Assembly (NCBI GenBank): GCA_965218935.1 | Contig: CBDCMH010000001.1 | Coordinates: 310,001 to 374,000, forward strand | Length of the DNA stretch: 64,000 bases | Direction of reading: 5' to 3' | DNA from: JADFOI01 sp965218935 | GTDB taxonomy: Bacteria > Acidobacteriota > UBA6911 > RPQK01 > JADFOI01 | Shown here: positions 1 through 8,784 of the stretch, piece after piece | Position numbering within the stretch: position 1 is the first letter of the stretch | Layout: every line of letters starts with the position of its first letter | The notes under the pieces: generated by a model | What the model saw: the letters and a program-made list of their open reading frames with translations, nothing else | Databases searched by the model: none | Told to the model about the DNA's origin: nothing | Position numbers and translations under genes: made by a program

Positions 1-1
1 T

Positions 2-442
2 CGTGGAAACGCGGCTGGAGTCAGTCGGAACACCGCTCTGATTTTTGATGAATCTGCCCTACACGAGCTGATTGAACGCAGGGACTACCACACCGTGAAC
101 GCTGAGATCGAAGCTCACATCCCCTTTTCAGGGACCCGCCTGAATGCCCTCGTTAAATTCGCCGCAAATGGGCATCCCATCACCACTCTAGATGCCTTCG
201 CAGACACCTATGAGACGGGCAACGAAGGAATTAACCTTTTCGTTCGTCAGGTGGTTCCCGTACCCGGGGGATGGTTGGCTTTTCTGGGAATGGATTTTCT
301 CTCAACCTATAAGATCGAAGCTCTCCTGGACATCCGCAACATGACCAACGAGGATTTGGGTAAGGTCAGCACAGAGATTGGGGATGTTTCTTTGGTGAAG
401 AATCCAAGGACCGTCCGCGGTGGGATCTCGGTGCGATTCTAG
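2..442 (+). CDS. C-terminal part of an outer-membrane beta-barrel-like protein (5' end outside window)
   Basis: The frame is open from the first bases of the window to the TAG at 440-442, so the gene starts upstream and only its last 146 residues are visible. A GTG at 95 is only an internal codon. The tail contains a stretch reading IEALLDIRNMTNEDLG and ends NPRTVRGGISVRF. A terminal phenylalanine after alternating hydrophobic residues is the usual C-terminal signature of outer-membrane barrels recognised by the BAM machinery, and the layout resembles the end of TonB-receptor-like or carrier barrels. The family cannot be named from this fragment. No partner gene is visible upstream; the next gene is separated by 240 bp and has its own promoter. 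Confidence 0.5.
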   Translation, partial: RGNAAGVSRNTALIFDESALHELIERRDYHTVNAEIEAHIPFSGTRLNALVKFAANGHPITTLDAFADTYETGNEGINLFVRQVVPVPGGWLAFLGMDFLSTYKIEALLDIRNMTNEDLGKVSTEIGDVSLVKNPRTVRGGISVRF

Positions 443-481
443 GTTTCCTATTCCTTTCTTCCCAATCCAAAAGTGGCCCAA

Positions 482-507
482 GGGTTCAAATTTTTGGATT
501 TGAATCC
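482..507. terminator. Inverted repeat after the barrel gene, possible terminator
   Basis: Arms GGGTTCAAAT and ATTTGAATCC flank a 6-nt loop, giving about 10 bp with one mismatch. It lies 40 bp after the stop codon at 442. No clear U-run follows on the plus strand, so termination is only possible. Confidence 0.3.
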
Positions 508-618
508 ATAAAATTGAATCGGAATCGACTCCACTTTCGCTGGGGGCTTTGGGGAAAGCACCCCTATCTGTTGTAAATGCAATGGTAATCGGGGCTCAAC
601 CCTGTAATAATAGGGGCG

Positions 619-634
619 TTGGCACTGAAGTTGC
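619..634 (+). promoter_or_regulatory. Sigma54 (RpoN) -24/-12 promoter
   Basis: TTGGCAC at 619-625, five bases, then TTGC at 631-634 match the RpoN consensus TGGCAC-N5-TTGC exactly, including the invariant GG and GC. A start near 646 would give a leader of about 40 nt before the kinase gene. The adjacent gene pair includes an NtrC-type activator with an intact sigma54-contact loop, which makes autoregulation plausible. Confidence 0.6.
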
Positions 635-684
635 CTTGGTATTTTGTGGTATTTTATGCGTCATCCTCTCGGTAGGTGGATTTG

Positions 685-3534
685 ATGGCTTTCTTTAAGC
701 ACTCCAAGGTGGTTTTGGTCCTGCTGTTGTCGGCCCTGGCCGTTTACATAGGACTCTTGAACCTACTGGACCGGATGGAGTGGAAAACGCCCTCTGATGG
801 CGTGAGTTGGATCCAGACAAATCAAGGAGTGGAGGTGGAATCCACCGAAATACCCCCGCTCACAACCGGGAGTCCCCTGGAGAAAGGGGATCGCCTGGTG
901 AGCATCAATGGAATTCCGATTCGTAACCTGGATGAGTACATTGAAATTATAGAGCTGCTGGCGGGTACCTCACCCCGAGCTAGCTATTTGGTGGACAAGG
1001 CGGACTCCGGGCCCCGGGTTTCCTATCCTTTTGACATTCGACCCATCTCGAACACCGATGTCACCGATTCCCTGCTTGGTCTCGTTGCTTTCGCCTATCT
1101 GGGTATTGGAGTATTCATTTTCCTGTCCAACTGGAAGGCACAGGGTGCTTTTCACTTCTATCTCATTTGTCTGGTCGCCTTTTCGCTTTTTCTTTATCGC
1201 TATTCGGGACGTGCCGATAGCTTCGATGTCTTCATCTACTGGTTTTCAGCAGTTGCTCTCCTGCTCCTGCCTCCCCTGTTTCTGCACTTTTGTTGCCACT
1301 TTCCCAAACCGCTTTCGTTCTTCAGAAACGCACCTTCTTTGAACTTTCTCTTTTACCTGCCAGCGCTCTGCCTGGTGGGGCTTCATGCACTCTGGTTTTC
1401 TGGAAGCTTGCAGCCGTTCGGCTTGCCCCGCGTCGAAAGTCTGGGACGTCTGTTTGACCGGGTCCACCTGGCCCATTTCATCAGCCTTTTTCTGTTGGGG
1501 ACTGCGGCTCTGGCCTATACCCGCCGGGAAGCATCTTCCTCCATCCACCGGTTGCAAATGAGGTGGGTGACGTGGGGAACGTTGATTGGCATTCTGCCCT
1601 TTGCCTGTTTTTACGCGCTGCCCTTTCTGCTTGGGTTGAGGATCTCTCCCTACATGGAGGTCTCTCTGCTTGGATTGATATTGGTACCTTTGAGCTTCGG
1701 CTACGCCATCACCAAGCACCGGCTGACGGACGTCAAACTGATCTTCAGAGAGGGCGCGGCTTACGTTGTGGCCAGCTCAGCCTTGCTGGGCTTATACGTC
1801 GGTATCGTGCTGCTGATTGGCCGGGCCATCCAGGACTTTTCACCTGAATCAGGCTTTGTGCTTTTTGCGCTGGCGGCGCTCCTTGTGGCTTTCCTTTTCG
1901 CCCCTTTCAAGAACAGGATCCAGACTCAGATTGATCGTTACTTTTACCAGGAGGAATATGACTATCGGCAATCGCTGGTGGATTTTGGTCAGACACTGAG
2001 TTCAGAGATTGAGCTTTCCTCCCTCACCGAGAGGATTTCAGACCGGATTCGCAAGACCCTTGACGTGGTCCCGGTGGCACTTTTTCTCCGAGAGGATTCA
2101 CAGTCAGATGGGTATCACCTCTACCATGCCCGGGATCTGACGGCGGGTGGGGAGCGTTTGAGTGTCTTGGAGGTTCCGGAGGAGATCTTTGACGACTTTG
2201 ACCGAGAGTTGAATCCGTTGGTTCTGTTGTCATCCCATCAGCAGGTTGACGGCATCCGGGAGTCCCTGGGGAGGTATCACCTGTACTATCTGCAGCCGTT
2301 ACGCGTGCATAATCGGATCATTGGGTTTTGGGCGTTGGGGAAACGGTCGAATGGAGAGTTTCTCAGCAGTGAAGATCTCGACTTGATTGCCACTTTGTCT
2401 GGTTACGCTGCCATTGCTATCGATAATGCCTTGCTCTATCAGTCACTGGAGGGCAAGACGAGTGAATTGGCTCAGCTGAAGGCCTATAGCGAGAACGTTG
2501 TCAAAAGCATCACCGTGGGCGTTCTTGCCGTGAGTCCTGAAGGGGAAATCACCGTTTGGAATACGGCCATGGAGGACATCTGTGGCCTGGAGCAAGTTGC
2601 AGTTTTTGGCAAGAATATTTTGGAAGTTTTCTCGCCGGAGCTTGTTCGTACGTTGCGCACTGTTGTGGAAGGCCCGAGATGGGATGTCGTCCAAACCAGC
2701 CGACTCTATAAAACCTACATTCAAATGCCAGACGGACAAGGCCGGTTGGTGAACATCACACTGGCGCCGTTTGTCTCACAAGAGGATGTCGTGGCTGGGA
2801 CATTGCTGGTCTTTGACGACATCACTGAGAAGGTTCAACTCGAGAAGCAGCTCCTGCAGGCGGAAAAATTGGGTTCTATTGGGTTACTGGCGGCGGGCAT
2901 AGCCCATGAAATTAACACTCCGCTGACCGGCGTCTGCAGTTACACGCAGATGCTTCTGAAGGAAACCCCTCCAGAGGACCAGCGCCATGAAATGCTAAAG
3001 AAAATTGAAAAGCAGAGCTTTCGAGCTTCCAGCATTGTGGATAACTTGTTGAATATGGCGCGGGTTAGAGATTCCGACTTCCAAGAGGTGGATATCAATG
3101 GGCTCATGTTGGACACTCTTTCCTTGCTGGATCACCAGTTTCGAAAGACCAGCATCGACGTCAAGCTGGATCTAGACCCGGTGCTCCCTTCTACTTTGGC
3201 CAACGGAGGAAAGCTTCAGCAGGTCTTTATGAACCTATTTCTCAATGCCAAGGATGCCATGCCTGAAGGGGGCCAGTTACGCGTGAGGACCCAGTGCGAG
3301 GATTCTCAGCTGGTGGTTAAAATCGAGGACACCGGCATGGGAATTTTAGATGAAAACATTAAGAGAATTTATGATCCCTTTTTCACGACCAAAGAAGTCG
3401 GCAAAGGCACAGGACTGGGTCTCTCCGTCTGCTACGGTATCATACAGGAACATTCCGGCCGCATCAGTGTGAGGAGCCGTCCAGGTCTGGGTTCCGCCTT
3501 TCGACTCCAGTTTCCGCTCAAACGTGTCCACTGA
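685..3534 (+). CDS. PDZ/multi-TM/GAF/PAS sensor histidine kinase
   Basis: Membrane sensor kinase, partner of the NtrC-like regulator 3 bp downstream. In order: a TM helix (about 10-30); a PDZ-like domain (about 50-120, with SPLEKGDRLVSINGIPI); about nine further TM helices to residue ~410; a GAF-like domain (~430-590); a PAS domain (~605-715); a HisKA dimerisation domain with phospho-acceptor His741 in GIAHEINTP; and a HATPase_c domain with Asn854 (N box), DTGMG and GTGLGLS (to 949). I prefer ATG 685 because AGGTGG (674-679) lies 5 nt before it; a GTG at 676 is also open. The ligand is unknown. The extracytoplasmic PDZ suggests sensing of a protein terminus or periplasmic partner, which is inference. 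Confidence 0.9.
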   Translation: MAFFKHSKVVLVLLLSALAVYIGLLNLLDRMEWKTPSDGVSWIQTNQGVEVESTEIPPLTTGSPLEKGDRLVSINGIPIRNLDEYIEIIELLAGTSPRASYLVDKADSGPRVSYPFDIRPISNTDVTDSLLGLVAFAYLGIGVFIFLSNWKAQGAFHFYLICLVAFSLFLYRYSGRADSFDVFIYWFSAVALLLLPPLFLHFCCHFPKPLSFFRNAPSLNFLFYLPALCLVGLHALWFSGSLQPFGLPRVESLGRLFDRVHLAHFISLFLLGTAALAYTRREASSSIHRLQMRWVTWGTLIGILPFACFYALPFLLGLRISPYMEVSLLGLILVPLSFGYAITKHRLTDVKLIFREGAAYVVASSALLGLYVGIVLLIGRAIQDFSPESGFVLFALAALLVAFLFAPFKNRIQTQIDRYFYQEEYDYRQSLVDFGQTLSSEIELSSLTERISDRIRKTLDVVPVALFLREDSQSDGYHLYHARDLTAGGERLSVLEVPEEIFDDFDRELNPLVLLSSHQQVDGIRESLGRYHLYYLQPLRVHNRIIGFWALGKRSNGEFLSSEDLDLIATLSGYAAIAIDNALLYQSLEGKTSELAQLKAYSENVVKSITVGVLAVSPEGEITVWNTAMEDICGLEQVAVFGKNILEVFSPELVRTLRTVVEGPRWDVVQTSRLYKTYIQMPDGQGRLVNITLAPFVSQEDVVAGTLLVFDDITEKVQLEKQLLQAEKLGSIGLLAAGIAHEINTPLTGVCSYTQMLLKETPPEDQRHEMLKKIEKQSFRASSIVDNLLNMARVRDSDFQEVDINGLMLDTLSLLDHQFRKTSIDVKLDLDPVLPSTLANGGKLQQVFMNLFLNAKDAMPEGGQLRVRTQCEDSQLVVKIEDTGMGILDENIKRIYDPFFTTKEVGKGTGLGLSVCYGIIQEHSGRISVRSRPGLGSAFRLQFPLKRVH

Positions 3535-3537
3535 CGT

Positions 3538-4920
3538 ATGCCCACTCAACCTTCTATTCTGGTCGTTGATGATGAAGAGATCATGCGCGAGGTCATCACA
3601 ACCCTTCTCGAGAAAGAGGGCTGCTGTGTCACTTCGACCGCAACCGGTGAAGAGGGGATCGAAAAGGTCAAGGAGGAGGCTCCCGATCTCGTTCTTCTCG
3701 ACCTGATGCTTCCCTCGATGAGTGGATTGGAGGCTCTTGAGGAAATTATTCGGATCGATCCGGATATCGTGGTGGTCATGATCTCCGCCTATGCCTCCAT
3801 CGAAGATGCCGTGGACGCCACCAAGTCTGGCGCTTTCGATTTCATTACCAAGCCGTTTAAGAATGAAGAACTGCTGTTGGTGGTCAAGAACGGCTTGAAA
3901 AAGCGCAGCTTGGAGATCGAAAACCGCCAGCTCAAGAGGACCCTCAACGAGCGGGCCGCCTTCAAGAATATCGTGGGCAAAAGTGATCCGATACAGCAGG
4001 TTTTCGACCTGATCACTCAAGTGGCGCCCCGCCGAAGCACTGTTTTGATCGTGGGAGAGAGTGGAACGGGTAAGGAGCTGGTAGCCAGAGCTATCCACAG
4101 CTGCAGCCCTCGTTCGAACCATGCCTTTGTAGCCGTCAACAGCGGCTCGATTCTCAGTGACTTATTGGAAAGCGAACTTTTTGGTCATGTCAAAGGAGCC
4201 TTTACCGGGGCCATCTCCAGCAAGAAAGGCCTGTTTGAAATCGCTGATGGGGGAACCGTTTTCCTTGATGAAGTGGGAACCTTGCCCCTTGAAACTCAAT
4301 CCAGGTTACTGCGCGTGATCCAGGAGCGAGAATTCCGCCAGGTGGGGGGACTTGAAAATATCATGGTGGATGTTCGCATCATTGCTGCCACCAACATCGA
4401 TCTCAAAGAAGCCATGGAGCAACGGCGGTTTCGCGAGGATCTCTATTACCGCTTGAACGTGATCAGCATCAGTCTTCCACCGCTCCGCGAGCGCAAGAGG
4501 GATATTCCCCTTCTGGCCGAACACTTCGTCCGGCATTTTTGCAAGGAGAATGACCGCCCCGATTGTCACTTGGACCAGTCGACGCTCAAACTGCTCATGG
4601 AGTGCGATTGGCCGGGAAATGTTCGGGAACTTGAAAACGTGATGGAAAGGGCAGTGGTTTTGGCTCCCGATGACGGTCGCATTACGCAGGACTTGTTTCC
4701 TCGTGAAATCCTGGCCTCGAGCTCGTTGGGGGTGGGCAGCTTGAGTTCGATTGAAAATGGCTCCACCTTGAAGGATCTGGTGTTGGAGTACGAAAGGAAA
4801 CTGATCATGACGGCTCTCCAGAAGGCCGATTGGAGTCAGAAAAAGGCCGCCAGCCTGCTGCGTATGAATCGCAGCACCCTCAACGAAAAACTCAAACGTC
4901 TTCAGATCAAGATTCCGTAA
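3538..4920 (+). CDS. NtrC-family sigma54-dependent response regulator
   Basis: 460 residues, full length for the family. It has a receiver domain (~5-120) with phospho-acceptor Asp55 (LLDLMLP) and a conserved KPF lysine. A sigma54-activating AAA+ domain (~145-385) follows, with Walker A GESGTGKE (173-180), the sigma54-contact loop GAFTGA (220-225) and Walker B VFLDEVG. The Fis-type helix-turn-helix is at the C-terminus (~425-458). The start lies 3 nt after the kinase stop, so the two are co-transcribed and presumably form one phosphorelay. The intact GAFTGA together with the RpoN promoter upstream of the pair suggests positive autoregulation. Other targets are not visible in this window. Confidence 0.95.
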   Translation: MPTQPSILVVDDEEIMREVITTLLEKEGCCVTSTATGEEGIEKVKEEAPDLVLLDLMLPSMSGLEALEEIIRIDPDIVVVMISAYASIEDAVDATKSGAFDFITKPFKNEELLLVVKNGLKKRSLEIENRQLKRTLNERAAFKNIVGKSDPIQQVFDLITQVAPRRSTVLIVGESGTGKELVARAIHSCSPRSNHAFVAVNSGSILSDLLESELFGHVKGAFTGAISSKKGLFEIADGGTVFLDEVGTLPLETQSRLLRVIQEREFRQVGGLENIMVDVRIIAATNIDLKEAMEQRRFREDLYYRLNVISISLPPLRERKRDIPLLAEHFVRHFCKENDRPDCHLDQSTLKLLMECDWPGNVRELENVMERAVVLAPDDGRITQDLFPREILASSSLGVGSLSSIENGSTLKDLVLEYERKLIMTALQKADWSQKKAASLLRMNRSTLNEKLKRLQIKIP

Positions 4921-4984
4921 CACGGGTTGTGACCCGGTTTGACTTCGAACAAGGGCCAGCACTATGATGGATTGTTTGTGCCAC

Positions 4985-5079
4985 TAGCCGGGATTATGCA
5001 TAAATTGTCTACTGTAGTGCCGCAATCATCCATGCTGACAGCGTTGTGCTTCCTCGGGCTCCTCGGCGTACTGCATGAG
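4985..5079. repeat. Family A palindromic repeat, copy A1 (truncated)
   Basis: Begins TAGCCGGGATTATGCATAA, followed by the left arm with GCAG-like and GTGCCGCAATCATCC blocks, and stops in the central GTACTGCATGAG hairpin. The right half is missing. It lies in the 226-bp gap between the regulator gene and exbB. Confidence 0.75.
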
Positions 5080-5146
5080 GACCTTTTGCGGAATCTAAAA
5101 GGACGTTGATGATCGGCGCGTCGCACACAGACTGGAGGAAAAAGAA

Positions 5147-5827
5147 GTGCTAGATGGAACTTTTTTCATCTATTTCCGACAAGGTGGTCCACTCATGTGG
5201 CCGCTGCTTCTTTGTTCGATACTTGGCATGGCCTTCATCATTGAAAGGGCCATCGCCTATTCTCGGATCAAGGGAGATACGGCCGAAATTTTTTCAACCA
5301 TCCGTGAGTCGCTTCTTGCTGGAGACTTGCGTGGCTCTGCCGAAACCTGCGAATCATTCGATCATCCTGTCGCGACCACCTTGAAGTCGGGACTTCTACG
5401 TTTCGGGAAGTCCAACCAGGAGATCGAAAAAGCCATGGAGAGCGTAGCCCTCCACGAGCTGTCGAAATTGGAAAAGAGTCTCTGGCTGCTGGCAACCCTG
5501 GCCAATATCTCTCCTCTAATAGGATTTCTGGGAACCGTTACCGGAATGATCGCTTCCTTCGAAGCCTTGGCTGAAGTGGGATTGGGCAATCCTCAGGCCG
5601 TGGCCGGTGGAATTTCCGAAGCTCTGATCACGACTGCCACCGGCTTGACCATCGCGCTGGTTGTCCAAGCCGCCTACAATTATTTCAACAATCGGGTTTC
5701 TAACTTTGCTCTGGACATGGAAACCAGTTCGTCGATGCTCTTGGAGACCTTCAGCGAAATCGATGAGGGAGCCCACCAGGAGAGGAGCGAGGAAGAGATC
5801 GGTCAGCAACAGCCGCAGGTGATATGA
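5147..5827 (+). CDS. exbB: ExbB/TolQ-type proton channel subunit
   Basis: 226 residues, typical for MotA/TolQ/ExbB proteins. Three TM helices are seen (about 14-34, 113-138 and 156-180), with the large cytoplasmic loop between the first two. The conserved family region from LATLANISPLIGFLGTVTGM to the third helix is intact. GTG start with GGAGG at 5134-5138, 8 nt upstream. Its TGA overlaps the next ATG (ATGA), showing translational coupling to exbD. With the two ExbD proteins it should form a proton-driven motor in the inner membrane. Whether it powers TonB-like, Tol-like or other transport is not decided by sequence, as no tonB or tolB is in this window. Confidence 0.93.
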   Translation: MLDGTFFIYFRQGGPLMWPLLLCSILGMAFIIERAIAYSRIKGDTAEIFSTIRESLLAGDLRGSAETCESFDHPVATTLKSGLLRFGKSNQEIEKAMESVALHELSKLEKSLWLLATLANISPLIGFLGTVTGMIASFEALAEVGLGNPQAVAGGISEALITTATGLTIALVVQAAYNYFNNRVSNFALDMETSSSMLLETFSEIDEGAHQERSEEEIGQQQPQVI

Positions 5828-6252
5828 AGCCACACCGTGTTCGTCGTATTGCCCCACTCATTCCGACCGCCTCGATGGCGGACATTGCCTTTCTACTGAT
5901 TATTTTCTTTATGTTGACGACTTCCTTTTCCCCAGAGAGAACCAGTGTAGAGCTGCCACGATCAGAAATCCGCACCGAGGTACCAAGAGATTCCGCAATT
6001 ATCGCCATAACGGAAGAGGGAATCATTCGGTTCACCGATGGTGAGCGGCCTGCCTTTGCTTTGGGCACGGCTGCGGAACTGGGGCCTCTCACTCAGGAGG
6101 TCGTTCGATGGATCCCCGATAAGGAGTTTCTCATCAAAGCCGATCGAATGGTTCGCTATGAGCTTATCGATGCTGTGTTGGAACAGCTGCGTCTTAACGG
6201 GGCCAAGAAGGTCGGCCTGTTAACGGAGAGAGAGATCGGCGGGAGCGGTTAA
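5824..6252 (+). CDS. exbD: ExbD/TolR-type motor subunit 1
   Basis: 142 residues: short basic N-terminus, one TM helix (~18-35) with the conserved membrane Asp20 (SMADIAFLLIIFFML), then a periplasmic domain. That Asp carries the proton in this family. Start overlaps the exbB stop by 4 nt; the stop overlaps the next ATG by one base (TAATG). It resembles the following protein in the TM segment but diverges in the periplasmic domain, so the two ExbD copies probably contact different partners. Confidence 0.92.
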   Translation: MKPHRVRRIAPLIPTASMADIAFLLIIFFMLTTSFSPERTSVELPRSEIRTEVPRDSAIIAITEEGIIRFTDGERPAFALGTAAELGPLTQEVVRWIPDKEFLIKADRMVRYELIDAVLEQLRLNGAKKVGLLTEREIGGSG

Positions 6253-6689
6253 TGAAATTGAGAGAACGCCTTCGAACCGGAGCCACGATTCCCACTTCCT
6301 CGATGGCCGATATCGCCTTTCTACTGATCATATTTTTTATGCTGACAGCCGTATTTGCCACCACCGAGGGGCTGCAGTTTGACTTGCCCAAAGATGACCC
6401 CACTCAGCTTGATGTGCAACCCGAGGAAGCCATTCACATCAAGATTATTGGAGAAGGACAGCATCTGGTGGATAAGACCCCGATGACCTTGGAGGAAATG
6501 GGGGGTTACGTACAGATGAAGATGCAGCAGAGTCCCGAGAAACCCGTGATCATCCAAACCGAAGCCAACGTTCCTTACTTTGTCATGATCGATGTTTTCG
6601 ATCTACTGAAGTATTTAGAAGTACAGAACATATCCATTCCAACCCAGACCGAAGTCGAGCGCTGGAAAGCGTTTGGAATCTTTGAGTAA
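6252..6689 (+). CDS. exbD: ExbD/TolR-type motor subunit 2
   Basis: 145 residues with the same plan as the preceding gene: TM helix ~18-35 containing Asp20, then a periplasmic domain (~45-140). The TM segment is nearly identical to the first ExbD while the rest differs, indicating an old duplication. Tandem ExbD pairs behind one ExbB are common in Gram-negative phyla. The start is coupled to the preceding stop, and the next gene begins at or inside the 3' end. Confidence 0.92.
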   Translation: MKLRERLRTGATIPTSSMADIAFLLIIFFMLTAVFATTEGLQFDLPKDDPTQLDVQPEEAIHIKIIGEGQHLVDKTPMTLEEMGGYVQMKMQQSPEKPVIIQTEANVPYFVMIDVFDLLKYLEVQNISIPTQTEVERWKAFGIFE

Positions 6690-6693
6690 AACA

Positions 6694-7659
6694 GTGAACA
6701 TCAGGGCTCTTGTCATTGTGCTGCTGGCCGGGACGATTCCCTCTCTGATGGCTCAGGAAGGAGACTATCAGAAGGGACTTTCCTACTATAAGCAGGGACA
6801 ATATCAGAAAACGATCGAAGAATTTGAGAAGGTCGTCGAGGCTCACCCAGATTATGAGAGTGGCCACCGCATCCTGGGGGACTCCTATCTAAAGATCAAG
6901 AATTACGACAGGGCCATTGAGGCTTTCCGAAGCGCGCTAGAGCTGAAGAATGACAACTATGTGACCCATTACGGGTTGGCCCTCTCCTACTTCAACAAGG
7001 GCAGTTATCGAGAGGCGATCACAACCCTGATCGAGGGCGAAAAATATGCTCGATCCCCTCGCGACCAATACCGGATCTATCGTACGCGTGGCTTTTCTTA
7101 TTACAATATCGATGATTTCGAACAGGCCATCTCCGATCTGCAGAAAGCGGTTTCTATCCAGAGAGGAAATGCCAGCGATGTGCTGCAACTAGGGATTTCC
7201 TATTACCGGGTCGGGAATTACCCGGAAGCGGGTAAATATCTGAAACAAGCGCTAATATTGGATCCGCAGGCCTCTGGAGCGAAGCGCTACCTTTCCCGAT
7301 TGCAATTTCAGGAGGCCATTGATGCCATCGAAGCCAAAAACTACACCCGAGCGGCTGCTCTTCTGGGTGATTATGTGAAGGAGAATCCGGAGGATGGGGA
7401 GGCCCGGTTCAACTTGGGGTTGGCCCAGCTCTTTGCTCAGAATCTGGACGCTGCGGAAAGGGAGTTTTTGAAGTGTGCCGAGCTGATCCCCGAGAATTGG
7501 GAGGTTTACGATCGGCTTGGCTATCTCTATGAAAGAAAGAAACAGTACGAGAAAGCCCTCCTCAATTATCGAACTGCTCACGACCTCCATCAGGATCCGC
7601 AGGTCCAAAAAAGTGTTGATCGCATCCAGGAGCGGATTCGCCGAAGCCAAGAGCAGTAA
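6694..7659 (+). CDS. Exported tetratricopeptide-repeat protein
   Basis: About 321 residues. From GTG 6694 the protein starts with a signal-peptide-like segment (NIRALVIVLLAGTIPSLMAQ), then carries about seven TPR units from residue ~25 to the end (for example the block around YYKQGQYQKTIEEFEKVV). A TTG at 6673 would add seven residues and overlap exbD by 17 bp; I prefer GTG because it leaves a normal signal peptide. As last gene of the exbB-exbD-exbD operon it probably acts in the periplasm as a scaffold for the motor. TPR proteins in this position are frequent, but no specific activity can be read. Confidence 0.85.
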   Translation: MNIRALVIVLLAGTIPSLMAQEGDYQKGLSYYKQGQYQKTIEEFEKVVEAHPDYESGHRILGDSYLKIKNYDRAIEAFRSALELKNDNYVTHYGLALSYFNKGSYREAITTLIEGEKYARSPRDQYRIYRTRGFSYYNIDDFEQAISDLQKAVSIQRGNASDVLQLGISYYRVGNYPEAGKYLKQALILDPQASGAKRYLSRLQFQEAIDAIEAKNYTRAAALLGDYVKENPEDGEARFNLGLAQLFAQNLDAAEREFLKCAELIPENWEVYDRLGYLYERKKQYEKALLNYRTAHDLHQDPQVQKSVDRIQERIRRSQEQ

Positions 7660-7669
7660 GAAAACGGTA

Positions 7670-7712
7670 GTCAAAAGTCAAAGTCAGGAGATAGGAGCAA
7701 GGAGCAAGACTC
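7670..7712. repeat. Short degenerate tandem repeats
   Basis: The gap between the TPR gene and the first glycosyltransferase holds short direct repeats (AGTCAAA-like, then GGAGCAA-like units). No hairpin or clear promoter is seen. Confidence 0.4.
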
Positions 7713-7728
7713 TCGTATTACTGACTCA

Positions 7729-8784
7729 ATGAATTCCGATTTGAGCATCGTCATTCCTACCTGTAATGGTCTTCATCTTCTGCGCGAAAATTTGCCTTCC
7801 GTTCAAGCGGCTGCAAGAGCCCACCACCGTGAATCCGGCGGCTTGACCGAAATCATTGTGGTTGACGATGGAAGTCGAGATGAAACCGCGCAGGCGATCC
7901 CTTCGGAGTTTGCTGATGTTTATCTGGTCAGGCGCCAGCGCAACCAGGGTTTCGCCATCACTTGCAATGTGGGTTTGAAGAGCTCTCGCTTTCCTTTGGT
8001 GGCGCTGCTCAATAACGATGTGCGAGTCGAGGAAGATTATTTTATATACCAGACGCTTCATTTCCAGGATCCCACGGTGTTTGCCGTGACTGCCAAGGTT
8101 TTTGAGTGGGATCAGCCCATATTTGCCACGGGTGGAAAATATGGGCGATTTCGCAGAGGCTTCTGGAGTCTTTATACGAACTACGATGCCTCTACCCCAG
8201 AGGCTTCGCAATGGATCGAGAAGAGACGGCTCCTGTCCACCTATGCGATCGGGGGATTCTCCACTTTCAGCAGAGAAAAGTTGGAGGCTTTAGGGGGTTT
8301 CAACGAGCTCCTTTCTCCTTTTCATTGGGAGGATGTGGATCTCTCCTATCGGGGCTGGAAACGAGGCTGGGAAGTTCACTATGAACCCCGCAGTATCGCC
8401 CATCATCGGACCAGCGCCACCATTAATGCCCATTACAAGAAGAGTTTTGTGGAGGCCGCCGCCGTTCGCAACAGACTCCTTTTTCACTGGATCAACCTGC
8501 ATTCCCCGACTTATGTTGTGCGTCATTGGATCATGTTGGGCGTGCTCTTTGTGACGCGGTTGTGGGTCCTCGATTTTCATTTTTACCGCTCATTGCTTCA
8601 GGCTGTGGGTCAACTTCGGCAAGTCAGAACACTGAGGAAGTTGGAGCGCAAGAGCGCGAGAAGAACGGACGCGGAGCTTTCCCGCTTGCTGAAGCACTTC
8701 TACCAATCGGCACCCATTCAAATCTACTACAATCAGCGGGAGGTATTGCAAAAACACCCCGAGCACAAGGACGTTGAGGTGTGA
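7729..8784 (+). CDS. Family 2 glycosyltransferase (rhamnosyltransferase-like)
   Basis: 351 residues. GT-A fold: SIVIPTCNG near the N-terminus, VVDDGS (44-49) for nucleotide binding, LLNNDV (94-99) as the DXD-equivalent metal site, and HWEDVDLSYRG (~200-210) as the acceptor/catalytic-base region. This plan is typical of WbbL-like rhamnosyltransferases. A hydrophobic segment around residues 262-282 may associate with the membrane. The following rmlA-rmlB-rmlD genes make dTDP-linked sugar, so a dTDP-rhamnose donor is plausible, which is inference. The stop overlaps the next start (GTGA). Confidence 0.88.
   Translation: MNSDLSIVIPTCNGLHLLRENLPSVQAAARAHHRESGGLTEIIVVDDGSRDETAQAIPSEFADVYLVRRQRNQGFAITCNVGLKSSRFPLVALLNNDVRVEEDYFIYQTLHFQDPTVFAVTAKVFEWDQPIFATGGKYGRFRRGFWSLYTNYDASTPEASQWIEKRRLLSTYAIGGFSTFSREKLEALGGFNELLSPFHWEDVDLSYRGWKRGWEVHYEPRSIAHHRTSATINAHYKKSFVEAAAVRNRLLFHWINLHSPTYVVRHWIMLGVLFVTRLWVLDFHFYRSLLQAVGQLRQVRTLRKLERKSARRTDAELSRLLKHFYQSAPIQIYYNQREVLQKHPEHKDVEV

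Noticed and set aside
5824..6689. The two exbD genes as one frameshifted gene
   Set aside because: Each has a complete TM helix and periplasmic domain, and each start is coupled to the previous stop.
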